Assembly (NCBI GenBank): GCA_020634755.1
Contig: JACKBC010000002.1
Coordinates: forward strand, 186,001 to 250,000
Reading direction: 5' to 3'
From: Caldilineaceae bacterium
GTDB taxonomy: Bacteria; Chloroflexota; Anaerolineae; Caldilineales; Caldilineaceae
Length of the DNA: 64,000 nt
The position numbers and the translations under genes are program-made. The first letter of the stretch is position 1, and every line of letters begins with the position of its first letter. This document shows, one piece after another, positions 56,301 to 63,817 of this stretch. A model generated the notes under the pieces. It had not been told where the DNA came from. It did not search any database and saw only the letters and a list, made by a program, of their open reading frames with translations.

Positions 56301-59300
56301 TGTTTCTGCACGCGCTTTGGGGTGCCAGAGTGGCTCGTATAGCCAATTGACCAGCTCTTTTCGGGCGGATGATTTTGCATCCTTCTTTTCTAATTCAGGC
56401 TGTAACCCTGCTTGGGTCGTGAGCCTTTCCGAAAGACCGGAAATAAACACAACAGGGGTGCCATCCTCCTTAAACAGATGAAAATCCACCGTTAGCAACT
56501 GTTGATTTGGTTCCCTCGGGCGGATTTCCGCATAGCTCCAAAGGGTGCGTTGGTCCACCAGCTCATCAAAGATCGTCAGGCGCTCCACAGCGATTGCGAC
56601 AAAATTTTCGTCTGCGCTCTCGTGAGGGGCAGCGGCGATCAAAACTTGCCAACAGGCGTCGAGCAGGGCAGGATGTAATTGATAGTCACTGACCGAATAA
56701 TCATCTGGTAAGCGCACGCGTGCAATCGCTCGGGCGCGGCCATCGCTGGCTACCGATTCAACATCAGGTTGCTTCCATAGCGCTTCGATACCCCGGAAGC
56801 TAGGTCCGTACTCCAGCCCGTGCTCCCATCCTCGCTGATAGAAGTGGTCAACCGACATTTCTTCGCTACAGATTGCTTGCAACTGGCTCAACTTGACTGC
56901 TGGATCAGCCCTCCCCTTTTCCAGCCGCACGCGACAAGTGGCATGGAACGTCCAAGCCGGGGGGCGCGATGGAGATGGTTCCCCATCCGACAAATCAAGG
57001 CTAAAAATCTGGCAGGCATAGAGATCTGGCCCTTCGGGGCTTAGAGTTATTTGAAGCGTTCTACTTGCTGTGTCATCCAACACCAGCGGATGTAAGACAA
57101 ACGCATCCTCCAACATGACTTGGTTGGTTTTGAAGACGGCTTTGGCAGCGGACAAAGCCATCTCTAGATACGCCGTCATTGGCACCAGCACCGTCTTTAG
57201 TAGACAGTGATCCACCAAATAAGAGGGAGAATTTTGTGTAATTGTAGACTCAAAGCGAATATCCTGACTGGAGGCCAGATACAACGGGCGGCCGATTAAT
57301 GGATGGCCGGTGCGTTGACGCAAAGCTTGGCCAAAATGGACAGCAGCATCTGTCTTGGGCGCATCTAGCCAATAGCGTTGCCGTTGGAAAGGATAGGTCG
57401 GCAAGGGGATGCGACGCGGTCGCTTCCTATCCGCATCAGATTCGTTAACCATCAAGTCATGAAAGCCAATCCAATTAATCGGTAGCCCATGTACGTAAAG
57501 CTCTGCTACAGTGGTAAGCGGTTGGGTGCGCTGTTTCGGGTGTAATGTAGGCAGCCAGAGTCCGTCATGTTTGGGCAAAGCAAGGCGTCCCATCCCCAAC
57601 AGCGTCGGTTGTGGGCCAATCTCTAAGAAAACTTCCACCCCCTCCGCCGCGAGTGTCTCCATCCCAGCCGCAAATTGCACGGGCCGACGGATATGTTGAG
57701 ACCAATAGTCTGGTTGCGCAATTTCATCGCCGGCTACCAGCCCAGTGAGATTCGAGATAAGCGGGATTTGTGGGGTGGTCATAGTGATCTGCCCCGCCAC
57801 TTCACGAAACTCGTCCAACATCGGCTCCATCAGGGGCGAGTGGAAGGCATGAGAAACAGTTAGTTTTTTGGCACGGATGCCCTGCGTTTCTAAAGCCGCG
57901 CAGATCGTATCAATTGCTTCCTGCCGACCGGAAATTACGACACTTTCCGGTCCATTGATCGCCGCAATGGAAGCTCTCTCTGCATAAGGCTGAAGCGCAT
58001 TGGTGACTTGTACTTCGCTAGCTTGGATCGCCACCATCGCGCCGCCCGCGGGCAGCGCTTGCATCAATCGGCCCCGTTCGGCAATGAGATAGAGGGCATC
58101 TTCAAGCGTAAAGACCCCCGCTACACAGGCCGCTACATATTCACCCACACTATGTCCCAGGACATAATCTGGTTTGATGCCCCAGGACTTCCATAATTCG
58201 GCTAGGGCATATTCGATGGCAAATAGAGCTGGTTGGGTGTACGCGGTTTGGTTTAACGTAGATGTCTTTGCCTCGTCATAGATGACATCCACCAGCGACT
58301 CGTCAAGATAGTCGCTCAGAATTTCGTCACATAGGTCAAGTGCTTCTCGAAAGACTGGCGCTTGTTCATAGAGGTCGCGCCCCATCCCCATATATTGCGA
58401 CCCTTGCCCCGTAAATAAGAATCCAATCTTCTTCGATGGGGTCACCGTATTCATACTCATGGACTCGCGCCCGGAGGTCTCAATTTCACCTTGAAACAGA
58501 CCGGATACTTCTGCTTGCCCATCACCCCTTGATAATGCGGCGAGCTGTTCGCCAAGCTGTGTCAGGGCAGAGGCCGCAGGACCAGATTGAACCGATGAAG
58601 CAACGATGGCAGCACGATGGGTCAAGTGCTGCCGTCCAGTAGTAGCAGTGAAGCAGAGATCGGACAACGACGTATCGGGGTTTGCGTGCAAAAACTGTTC
58701 GTAGCGTTGGGCCAATGTTTGCAGTGCTCTCTCACTCTTGGCCGAAAGCGTGAATAGATGACCTACAGGCGCCACCTTATCTGACAAGTGAGTGCCGGAC
58801 GGAGCAACAGTTTGTGGTTCTAACCTTGGAGCTTCTTCTAGAATCACATGGGAATTTGTTCCACCCATCCCAAAAGAACTGACGCCAGCACGGCGGGGTA
58901 CGCCATTGGCTTTCCATGCCGAAAGCGCGGTGTTGACATAAAATGGACCGCTGGCAAAATCAATATTGGGATTGGGTTTGGTAAAGTGCAGCGTGGGTGG
59001 AATCTGCTGCGCTTGCAGTGCTAAGACACTTTTAATCAGACCCGCCATCCCAGCCGCTTCGGTCAGGTGACCCAGGTTGGTCTTGACCGAGCCGATGGCG
59101 CAGCTATTGCGCGGTAGTTCATGCGCTGTCCCGGCGTGAAAGGCCTGGGTCAACGCGGCGATTTCAATCGGATCGCCCAATGGTGTGCCGGTGCCATGAG
59201 CCTCAACATAGCTGATGGTGCTGGCATCCACCTCGGCGACAGATAGGGCGTCAAAGATCACCGCGGCTTGGCCATTGACGCTGGGTGCAGAATAACCAAC

Positions 59301-60167
59301 CTTCGACGAACCATCATTGTTAATGGCTGTCCCTTTGATGATGGCATAGATGTGATCCCCATCGGCAATGGCTTCACTCAACAACTTCAAGACAACCGCG
59401 CCACCACCATTGCCAAAGATTGTGCCCTGGGCTTGCGCGTCAAACGCTCGGCAATGACCATCCGGTGAAAAGATCATATTGTCTTGATATAGATGACCGG
59501 TCTTTTGTGGCAGAATAATATTCATCGCTCCGGCCAGGGCGACATCACATTCACCATTTTGTAACGCCTGACAGGCCAAATGGACTGCCACTAGTGCCGT
59601 TGAACAGGCCGTCTGCACATTGACACTCGGCCCTTTCAGATTTAGCTTATACGAGACGCGCATGGCCAAATGGTCGCGATCATTGCCTAGCCTGAGTTGC
59701 AGATCGCTGACCGTATCAATAAAGGTGCGGTTAACAGAGAAATCGCGATTGGGATGAATATTGTTAATTAGGTAGGAATTCATGCCGGAACCCGCATAGA
59801 CCCCCACCAACCCATCATATAGCTGGGTATTGATACCAGCGTTTTCAAAGGCTTCCCACGCACACTCCAAAAACAACCGCTGTTGCGGGTCTGTGATCTC
59901 TGCTTCTTTACCGCTAAACCCAAAAAAAATAGCGTCAAATAAGTCAACATCCGGCAAGATCGGACAGGCTTTCACATAGTTTGGGTCGCGGAGTAATTGG
60001 CGATCGCTGACTTCTAACTCTTCGTCCGCAAAAAATGCAATCGATTCCACGCCATCGCAGAGATTTTGCCAAAATGTCGCCAGATTATTCGCTCCTGGAA
60101 AGCGGCAGGACATACCGATAATCGCAATGTCTGTCTCTTTGATAGGGATATATGAAACATCAGTCAT
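53355..60167 (-). CDS. PKS module 1: KS-AT-DH-ER-KR-ACP, fully reducing
   Basis: 2270 residues. KS Cys188 (QTACSTAL), His324 and His367. It is the first KS after the NRPS loader and the most divergent of the set, as expected for a KS that accepts an aminoacyl group. AT Ser673, HAFH 773-776 (malonyl). DH His987 (DHCLLKTVLVP, Gly of the motif replaced by Lys) and Asp1170. ER about 1530-1850 with LNFRD and AAAGGVGQ intact. KR with TGGLGALG, Lys1974, Ser1998, Tyr2011 and B-type LDD. The ACP (GMDSL) is near 2175, followed by a class-2 docking tail. All domains look active, so the first extension should be fully saturated, giving a 5-aminopentanoyl chain from beta-alanine. The ATG overlaps the stop of the loader gene and follows GGAG. 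Confidence 0.95.
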   Translation of the reverse strand: MTDVSYIPIKETDIAIIGMSCRFPGANNLATFWQNLCDGVESIAFFADEELEVSDRQLLRDPNYVKACPILPDVDLFDAIFFGFSGKEAEITDPQQRLFLECAWEAFENAGINTQLYDGLVGVYAGSGMNSYLINNIHPNRDFSVNRTFIDTVSDLQLRLGNDRDHLAMRVSYKLNLKGPSVNVQTACSTALVAVHLACQALQNGECDVALAGAMNIILPQKTGHLYQDNMIFSPDGHCRAFDAQAQGTIFGNGGGAVVLKLLSEAIADGDHIYAIIKGTAINNDGSSKVGYSAPSVNGQAAVIFDALSVAEVDASTISYVEAHGTGTPLGDPIEIAALTQAFHAGTAHELPRNSCAIGSVKTNLGHLTEAAGMAGLIKSVLALQAQQIPPTLHFTKPNPNIDFASGPFYVNTALSAWKANGVPRRAGVSSFGMGGTNSHVILEEAPRLEPQTVAPSGTHLSDKVAPVGHLFTLSAKSERALQTLAQRYEQFLHANPDTSLSDLCFTATTGRQHLTHRAAIVASSVQSGPAASALTQLGEQLAALSRGDGQAEVSGLFQGEIETSGRESMSMNTVTPSKKIGFLFTGQGSQYMGMGRDLYEQAPVFREALDLCDEILSDYLDESLVDVIYDEAKTSTLNQTAYTQPALFAIEYALAELWKSWGIKPDYVLGHSVGEYVAACVAGVFTLEDALYLIAERGRLMQALPAGGAMVAIQASEVQVTNALQPYAERASIAAINGPESVVISGRQEAIDTICAALETQGIRAKKLTVSHAFHSPLMEPMLDEFREVAGQITMTTPQIPLISNLTGLVAGDEIAQPDYWSQHIRRPVQFAAGMETLAAEGVEVFLEIGPQPTLLGMGRLALPKHDGLWLPTLHPKQRTQPLTTVAELYVHGLPINWIGFHDLMVNESDADRKRPRRIPLPTYPFQRQRYWLDAPKTDAAVHFGQALRQRTGHPLIGRPLYLASSQDIRFESTITQNSPSYLVDHCLLKTVLVPMTAYLEMALSAAKAVFKTNQVMLEDAFVLHPLVLDDTASRTLQITLSPEGPDLYACQIFSLDLSDGEPSPSRPPAWTFHATCRVRLEKGRADPAVKLSQLQAICSEEMSVDHFYQRGWEHGLEYGPSFRGIEALWKQPDVESVASDGRARAIARVRLPDDYSVSDYQLHPALLDACWQVLIAAAPHESADENFVAIAVERLTIFDELVDQRTLWSYAEIRPREPNQQLLTVDFHLFKEDGTPVVFISGLSERLTTQAGLQPELEKKDAKSSARKELVNWLYEPLWHPKARAETSTGRKKMPQASSWLIFADDQGIGEELAELLAAQGQMSTFVFPKPNNAEREYTQTKAGNYFINPSAPDDWEQLFTALAATANGAYHGVLYLWTLMDEHAMDSSRTYPEIMRGQEHSHRILHLVQALAKSSLITSGQELHGGLWLVTKGCQPVGTPTPLSVEQAPLWGIGRVLALEYPELRSVLLDLAADERSVQIQAQILLDELTATDAEAQIAYRRGVRHVARLDKSAAKTRATLPPIVSYKVQMAAGGLLEDLRFAPKTPRTLATREVEIQVRATGLNFRDILRSLGMLNTEDADVEVGEIAFGDECAGVITRVGEGVTDYKVGDEVLALVGHLDDTLGTTVTIRTEYIFPKPGSLTFEEAATIPVVFLTAYYGLHELAQMKSGDKVLIHAAAGGVGQAAVQFAQAIGAEVFATASQGKWEFLKAQGVTHIYDSRTLDFAEQVMTDTAGRGVDIVLNSLNAEFIDKNFALLATGGRFVELGKRDIWTREQVQANRPDAGYFPFDLDDVIEQEPALIASMFANVMPMVGETLRPLPLKVFSIQNVANAFRYMQQARHIGKVIISFLETDAACSIQPHSSYLITGGLGALGLKVAQWLANQGASQLVLAGRHPASATAQQVIEQLQAAGVEVKVVQADVSQEDDVSELLAACPPPLRGIVHAAGVLDDGMLVNQSVEQFDRVMAPKVAGAWHLHNQTQTMPLDFMIYFSSDAALLGASGQANYAAANAFLDALAHHRQALGLPGLAINWGAWAEGGMAADLSNRYQRRLIELGLQPILPPQGLQALGELMGQGAAQVAVMPMEWSKWLQQYAEIPPFLQNFTAHLEAVNTSAAERLGILQQLQNAPANKRRSLLVDHVRRAVGKVLGTAPGGAELSLQQGFFDVGMDSLTSIELRNRLQSSLECSLSPTVAFNYSTIEKLVNYLADDVLGIEISDDAKAEIQLEATTGAKAETEAFTSAVEGLSEIDAEALLLEALENIDLQ

Positions 60168-62296
60168 TCACCGCTCTCCAATCGTTTCCGTTTTGCTTGT
60201 GCGAGGCGTCTTCTCGTTTTTTGTTCTGTTGCATTTTGGGTATGGGTTTGTCGGCGCGTGCGCTGTATTATTGGCGATTGTTGTCTCAGTTGCTCATCCT
60301 GGGTCGCCTTCATCAAGTGGCTCAAATAGCCAGCTAGTGTATGAATGGTTGGATATTGGAACAGCGAAACAATGGATAGTTTTTCACCAAATATGGGCAC
60401 TAGTTTTTGATAGACCTGTGTCAGCAGCAAAGAATGGCCACCCAACTCAAAAAAGTTGTCGTGCGTCCCCACTTGTTCTAGCTGCAGTGCTTCTTGCCAG
60501 ATTGTAGCCAGCAGTTGCTCGGTTTCGCTTTGCGGCATTACTAGCGCTGTTTTTAGCTGGGGACGCGCAGTATCCGGTGCGGGCAGCGCGAGCCGGTCCA
60601 CCTTGCCATTTGGTGTTAACGGCAATGTATCCAACGCAACGAAAGCTGCTGGCAGCATGTAATCGGGTAGGTGCGCAGCCAGGTGGGCGCGTAGCTGGGT
60701 CACTTGTTCTGTATTCTGACCATCTGCTCGTCCAGCCTCTGTCTCCGGCACAACATAAGCCACCAATCGTTTCTCACCATTTGGCTCTTCTCTGGCGACC
60801 ACAACGGCTTCCTGCACAGAGGGGATTCCCCTCAAAACTCTTTCAATCTCGCCCAATTCGATGCGGAATCCCCGGATCTTCACTTGATGGTCAATGCGGC
60901 CCAGATGCTCAATGATCATCCCCGTTGCCAAACCATCCGGGATGTATCGCCCCAAGTCTCCAGTTTTATAAAGTACGTCCTCAGGATGCCCTTTTGGAAC
61001 AAACGGATTGGGAATAAATCGTTCCTTGGTTAAATCTGGCCGGCCTCTATACCCTCTTGTTACTCCAACCCCCCCCACATAAATCTCCCCTGGAGAGCCA
61101 GCGGGGACCGGTTGTAAATCCTCATCCAAAAGATAGATCTGCATGTTGGGGATAGCGCGGCCAATGGGAACTGTCGAATGATTCTCGGCGCGGAACAGGC
61201 TTGTATCGTACCAGGTGAAATCAAATGCTTCGGTCGTACCATATAAGTTGACTAGCGTGCGACCCGGCATCAGCTTGTGAAACTGTTGGACAAGTTGTGG
61301 TGAAAGGGCTTCGCCATCGCAGACCCAAATGTCGAGCTTGGGGATCCGCATTGCCAAATCGGGAAACACATTGAGCAAAGCACGCAGCAGGGAGGGAACC
61401 AAGAGCAATTGTGTTACCTTTTCAGAAGCTAAAAGTTGAATCAATTGCTGTGGATCTTTGGCTTCGGCGTCGGAAGCGATCACTAAAGGGACGCCGCGTA
61501 ACAAAGGGCCGAACGTTTCCCAGGTCGAATCCAAAAACGAAATCGATGTCTTTTGGCAAGCCACCTCTTCCGCTCTAAACGGGTAGGTCTCCCACATCCA
61601 CTGAAAGCGGTTGACCGCCCCTTTGTGTGGTCCTTCTACGCCTTTGGGAAGCCCAGTAGAGCCAGAGGTATAGAGTACATAGGCGAGATCGTCCGCTGTC
61701 ATTGGTACGTTCAGATTTGTGCTGGGTAATGTACGAACGTACTGGATGGACGAATCCAATAAAACGATCTCGGCCATTGTATGGGGTTGTAGCGCGGTAA
61801 CGTATGTCTCTGTTGTCAGAAGGACAGGTACTTGGGCGTCCAGTAACATAAACGCCAGGCGCTCTATCGGGTAAGTTGGATCTAGGGGGAGATAGGCTCC
61901 CCCTGCTTTTAAGATTGCGAATAAACCCACCACGCATGCCACGGAGCGCTCGACACAAATGCCAACCACCACCTCGGGGCCAACACCCAATTCCTGCAAA
62001 TGATGCGCCAATTGATTGGAACGGAGATTGAGTTCGTCAAAGGTCAGCTCTTCGCGCATACGCCCATCCCCAGCCGGAGAGATTACGGCCACGGCATCCG
62101 GGGTTTGGGCAGCTTGCTCTTCAAAGAGTTGATGAATAGGTTTATAGGCCGAATATTCGGACAGTGTTTGTGGCACTACCTTCGTCAGTTGGCCGCTGTC
62201 GTGAAGTATCAAGGGTAACGCTCCCCACTCTCTCAAAATGGTAACAGCACAACTCTTCATTTGCTGACATTGACTACGTACGCCAATGATCACCAT
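60164..62296 (-). CDS. NRPS loading protein A-PCP, probably activating beta-alanine
   Basis: 710 residues. About 50 N-terminal residues resemble a condensation-adenylation linker without a C domain. The A domain has all core motifs: YTSGSTGLPKG, NLYGTTE, GEIYVGGVGVTRGY, YKTGDLGRY, KIRGFRIELGEIE and NGKVDR (Lys564). Hand-aligned pocket residues for GrsA 235/236/239/278/299/301/322/330/331/517 read L D W L V D L D F K. The usual Asp235 is absent and Asp256 occupies 236, the shift seen in beta-amino-acid domains such as the VDWVISLADK beta-alanine type. The context FLDSTWETFGPLLRG also fits that group. The PCP has Ser622 (LGGHSLL). A basic C-terminal tail may dock to M1. PanD encoded upstream would supply the substrate. 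The start codon lies in a possible hairpin (62288-62339), so the start is uncertain. Confidence 0.9.
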   Translation of the reverse strand: MVIIGVRSQCQQMKSCAVTILREWGALPLILHDSGQLTKVVPQTLSEYSAYKPIHQLFEEQAAQTPDAVAVISPAGDGRMREELTFDELNLRSNQLAHHLQELGVGPEVVVGICVERSVACVVGLFAILKAGGAYLPLDPTYPIERLAFMLLDAQVPVLLTTETYVTALQPHTMAEIVLLDSSIQYVRTLPSTNLNVPMTADDLAYVLYTSGSTGLPKGVEGPHKGAVNRFQWMWETYPFRAEEVACQKTSISFLDSTWETFGPLLRGVPLVIASDAEAKDPQQLIQLLASEKVTQLLLVPSLLRALLNVFPDLAMRIPKLDIWVCDGEALSPQLVQQFHKLMPGRTLVNLYGTTEAFDFTWYDTSLFRAENHSTVPIGRAIPNMQIYLLDEDLQPVPAGSPGEIYVGGVGVTRGYRGRPDLTKERFIPNPFVPKGHPEDVLYKTGDLGRYIPDGLATGMIIEHLGRIDHQVKIRGFRIELGEIERVLRGIPSVQEAVVVAREEPNGEKRLVAYVVPETEAGRADGQNTEQVTQLRAHLAAHLPDYMLPAAFVALDTLPLTPNGKVDRLALPAPDTARPQLKTALVMPQSETEQLLATIWQEALQLEQVGTHDNFFELGGHSLLLTQVYQKLVPIFGEKLSIVSLFQYPTIHTLAGYLSHLMKATQDEQLRQQSPIIQRTRRQTHTQNATEQKTRRRLAQAKRKRLESGE

Positions 62297-62339
62297 AAAG
62301 TATGTCCCGATGATGAAAAACGATTACTTCATGGTGATC
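62288..62339 (-). promoter_or_regulatory. Inverted repeat covering the start codon of the loading gene
   Basis: GATCACCAT (62288-62296) and ATGGTGATC (62331-62339) are perfect 9-bp complements 34 bases apart. In the mRNA the second arm would be upstream and could pair with the ATG of the A-PCP gene, hiding it. It could couple translation of the loader to PanD or to a regulatory signal; the start codon choice itself is not fully certain. Confidence 0.4.
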
Positions 62340-62362
62340 GTTAGTATATCTGTCACAATTCG

Positions 62363-62710
62363 TTACAGATATTGAACGAAATTATTCTCCGAATCCACCA
62401 AAATAGCCTTGGGTTCGTTAGGCCCGTCTGACAGTTGGAAGCCCATGATAATTAATTCTTCGCCAACGCCAATCAGGCGCGCGGCCGCCCCGTTAATGCA
62501 AATCGTCCTTGAACCGCGTGGCGCAGCCAGTGTGTAGGTCTCCAATCGAGCGCCAGAAGTAATGCTAACAACCAGCACTCTTTCGTGGATCAGAAGTCCC
62601 ACTTTATCCAGTAGATCTTCATCGATTGTAATACTGCCAATGTATCCCGGTTCGGCCTGCGTTGACACAGCCTTATGGATTTTTGAGCTCATCATCCATC
62701 GTTGTCCCAT
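62363..62710 (-). CDS. panD: Aspartate 1-decarboxylase (PanD), pyruvoyl enzyme
   Basis: 115 residues. It converts L-aspartate to beta-alanine in the cytoplasm. The self-cleavage site is Gly25-Ser26 (YIGSITID), where Ser26 becomes the pyruvoyl cofactor. Other recognised residues are Lys10 (SKIHK), Arg55, Thr58 and Tyr59 (GARLETY), and the INGAAARL block. The length fits the family. The start at 62710 follows AAAGGA by eight bases. PanD normally belongs with pantothenate genes; here it sits 66 bases upstream of the A-PCP loader and no other pantothenate gene is near. A dedicated starter-unit role is therefore likely. A side benefit could be feeding phosphopantetheine supply for the nine carrier domains' attachment arms, but that is secondary. 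Confidence 0.93.
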   Translation of the reverse strand: MGQRWMMSSKIHKAVSTQAEPGYIGSITIDEDLLDKVGLLIHERVLVVSITSGARLETYTLAAPRGSRTICINGAAARLIGVGEELIIMGFQLSDGPNEPKAILVDSENNFVQYL

Positions 62711-62743
62711 GAGGAGTTTCCTTTTCTTCTAAAAATTGTTGTT

Positions 62744-62779
62744 GTTGAACTGACTTTAGTGGTTGAACTGACTTTAGTG
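62744..62779. repeat. 18-bp perfect tandem duplication
   Basis: GTTGAACTGACTTTAGTG occurs twice in succession (62744-62761, 62762-62779), 34 bases upstream of the panD start. It could be a slippage product or an operator; a small hairpin (GCCAGT-CCGTG-ACTGGC, 62803-62819) lies just beyond. Confidence 0.7.
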
Positions 62780-62882
62780 GTAGACCGCAACCCCTATGTT
62801 GAGCCAGTCCGTGACTGGCGGCGGATCACTGACCACGCCTTGCAGATTGCGAGCCACTAATAGTAATTAACAGGCATCTATG

Positions 62883-62933
62883 GCTAATCCAGAAAAATAG
62901 ATATCCGAATTCAAATGGATTTTCTGGATTAGC
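62883..62933 (-). terminator. Stem-loop between the reductase-like gene and panD, possible terminator or attenuator
   Basis: Arms 62883-62896 (GCTAATCCAGAAAA) and 62920-62933 are perfect 14-bp complements around a 23-base loop. Together with the tandem repeat at 62744-62779 it fills a 288-base gap, so panD and the PKS genes may form a transcription unit separate from the upstream genes. There is no clear T-run. Confidence 0.45.
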
Positions 62934-62998
62934 TTGCAGGCCATGCTGGATATTTTATTTTTTGGAATGGCCTATGTTGAGTTTTGGGCCCCCTTTCC

Positions 62999-63817
62999 TC
63001 ACTCTGTTGCTTCAAGACGTCTTCGATAGAAATCTCTAGCTTTCGAAGAAATTTTCCAAAATGCAAGGGACTCCAGATAATCGATTGTGGCATCATTGAT
63101 ACCACCTGGGGTAGCAATTCGGCAGCAAAGTTCATCAATGGCATCAATCAGCGAATCATCTTGGGCGCTGTGCGCTGTTAACCAATCAATTTCCCTTTGC
63201 AAACCAGCTAAGAGCATTTTGCCCACAACGCTGCGATCACCACTGGGTACATTGGCCAGCCGTTCACGCATCATTCCACCCAGAATGATGCAAGGTAAGC
63301 TGGAAAGATCCCACCCAGATAAATCCATATCTGCTTCGGGCATTCTGGTAAGATTTCCAAGTGGCCGTATGAGTTGTGCAAGCAGGGGAAATTTCTCATT
63401 TGCTGCTTCGTTGCAGCAGATAACTGGAATCGGCAGAGAACCTGCCTCAGCAAGGATACTAAATTTTGCTCGGAAGAGTAGATGATCTGGCCCAAGTAGT
63501 TCGATAAGCTGCTCCCCACTGACGCCCGCCACAGCAGATACAATGATCGGATTCCCGCTGATGTGCAGCGTAATCTGTGAACAAGCCGTAGCAACATCTT
63601 TCGGTTTCACCACAATCAATACCAACGACGCATCCATCCGTTCAGGCAACGCTGACCACACGTCAAAACCTTCTTGCCGTAGCTTTTCTCTGCGTATGTC
63701 GTTGCGCTGGATGATGTGGATGGAATTTCGCGGAACACCACCTAAGACAAATCCTCTTGCAATTGCAGAGCCAAGACTGCCTCCACCGAAAATTACGATA
63801 GGCCCATCGCTTTTCAT
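62999..63817 (-). CDS. Pyrroline-5-carboxylate reductase-like NAD(P) oxidoreductase
   Basis: 272 residues. The N-terminal Rossmann fold has FGGGSLGSAIARG (about 9-21), and VKPKDVATAC matches the VKPQ block of ProC. A SAVAGVSGEQL segment follows, and the C-terminal region has LCCRIATPGGINDATIDYLES, matching the family's VTSPGGTT signature. The proline-binding region RAMPNTPA of true ProC is replaced by RAKFSILAEAG, so substrate use probably differs. It could reduce a cyclic imine, for example one formed by the omega-amine and a ketone of the polyketide, or supply a precursor. The start at 63817 overlaps the stop of the preceding gene (ATGA), so those two genes are coupled. Confidence 0.8.
   Translation of the reverse strand: MKSDGPIVIFGGGSLGSAIARGFVLGGVPRNSIHIIQRNDIRREKLRQEGFDVWSALPERMDASLVLIVVKPKDVATACSQITLHISGNPIIVSAVAGVSGEQLIELLGPDHLLFRAKFSILAEAGSLPIPVICCNEAANEKFPLLAQLIRPLGNLTRMPEADMDLSGWDLSSLPCIILGGMMRERLANVPSGDRSVVGKMLLAGLQREIDWLTAHSAQDDSLIDAIDELCCRIATPGGINDATIDYLESLAFWKISSKARDFYRRRLEATE

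Noticed and set aside
53355..60167. Module 1 KS as a decarboxylating KSQ loader
   Set aside because: The active-site Cys188 is present and an A-PCP protein precedes it, so it is an extending KS.
14582..60167. CRISPR array or tandem-repeat locus from the many near-identical segments
   Set aside because: The similarity is between homologous KS and AT coding domains in frame, not short spaced repeats.
14582..62296. Trans-AT assembly line
   Set aside because: Each extending module has its own AT with GHSxG and HAFH; only the terminal block AT is dead.
62883..62933. Additional BTAD heptamer site upstream of panD (TGGATTT, TGGATTA)
   Set aside because: The spacing is 9 bp, only two units are present, and they are part of the stem-loop arms.
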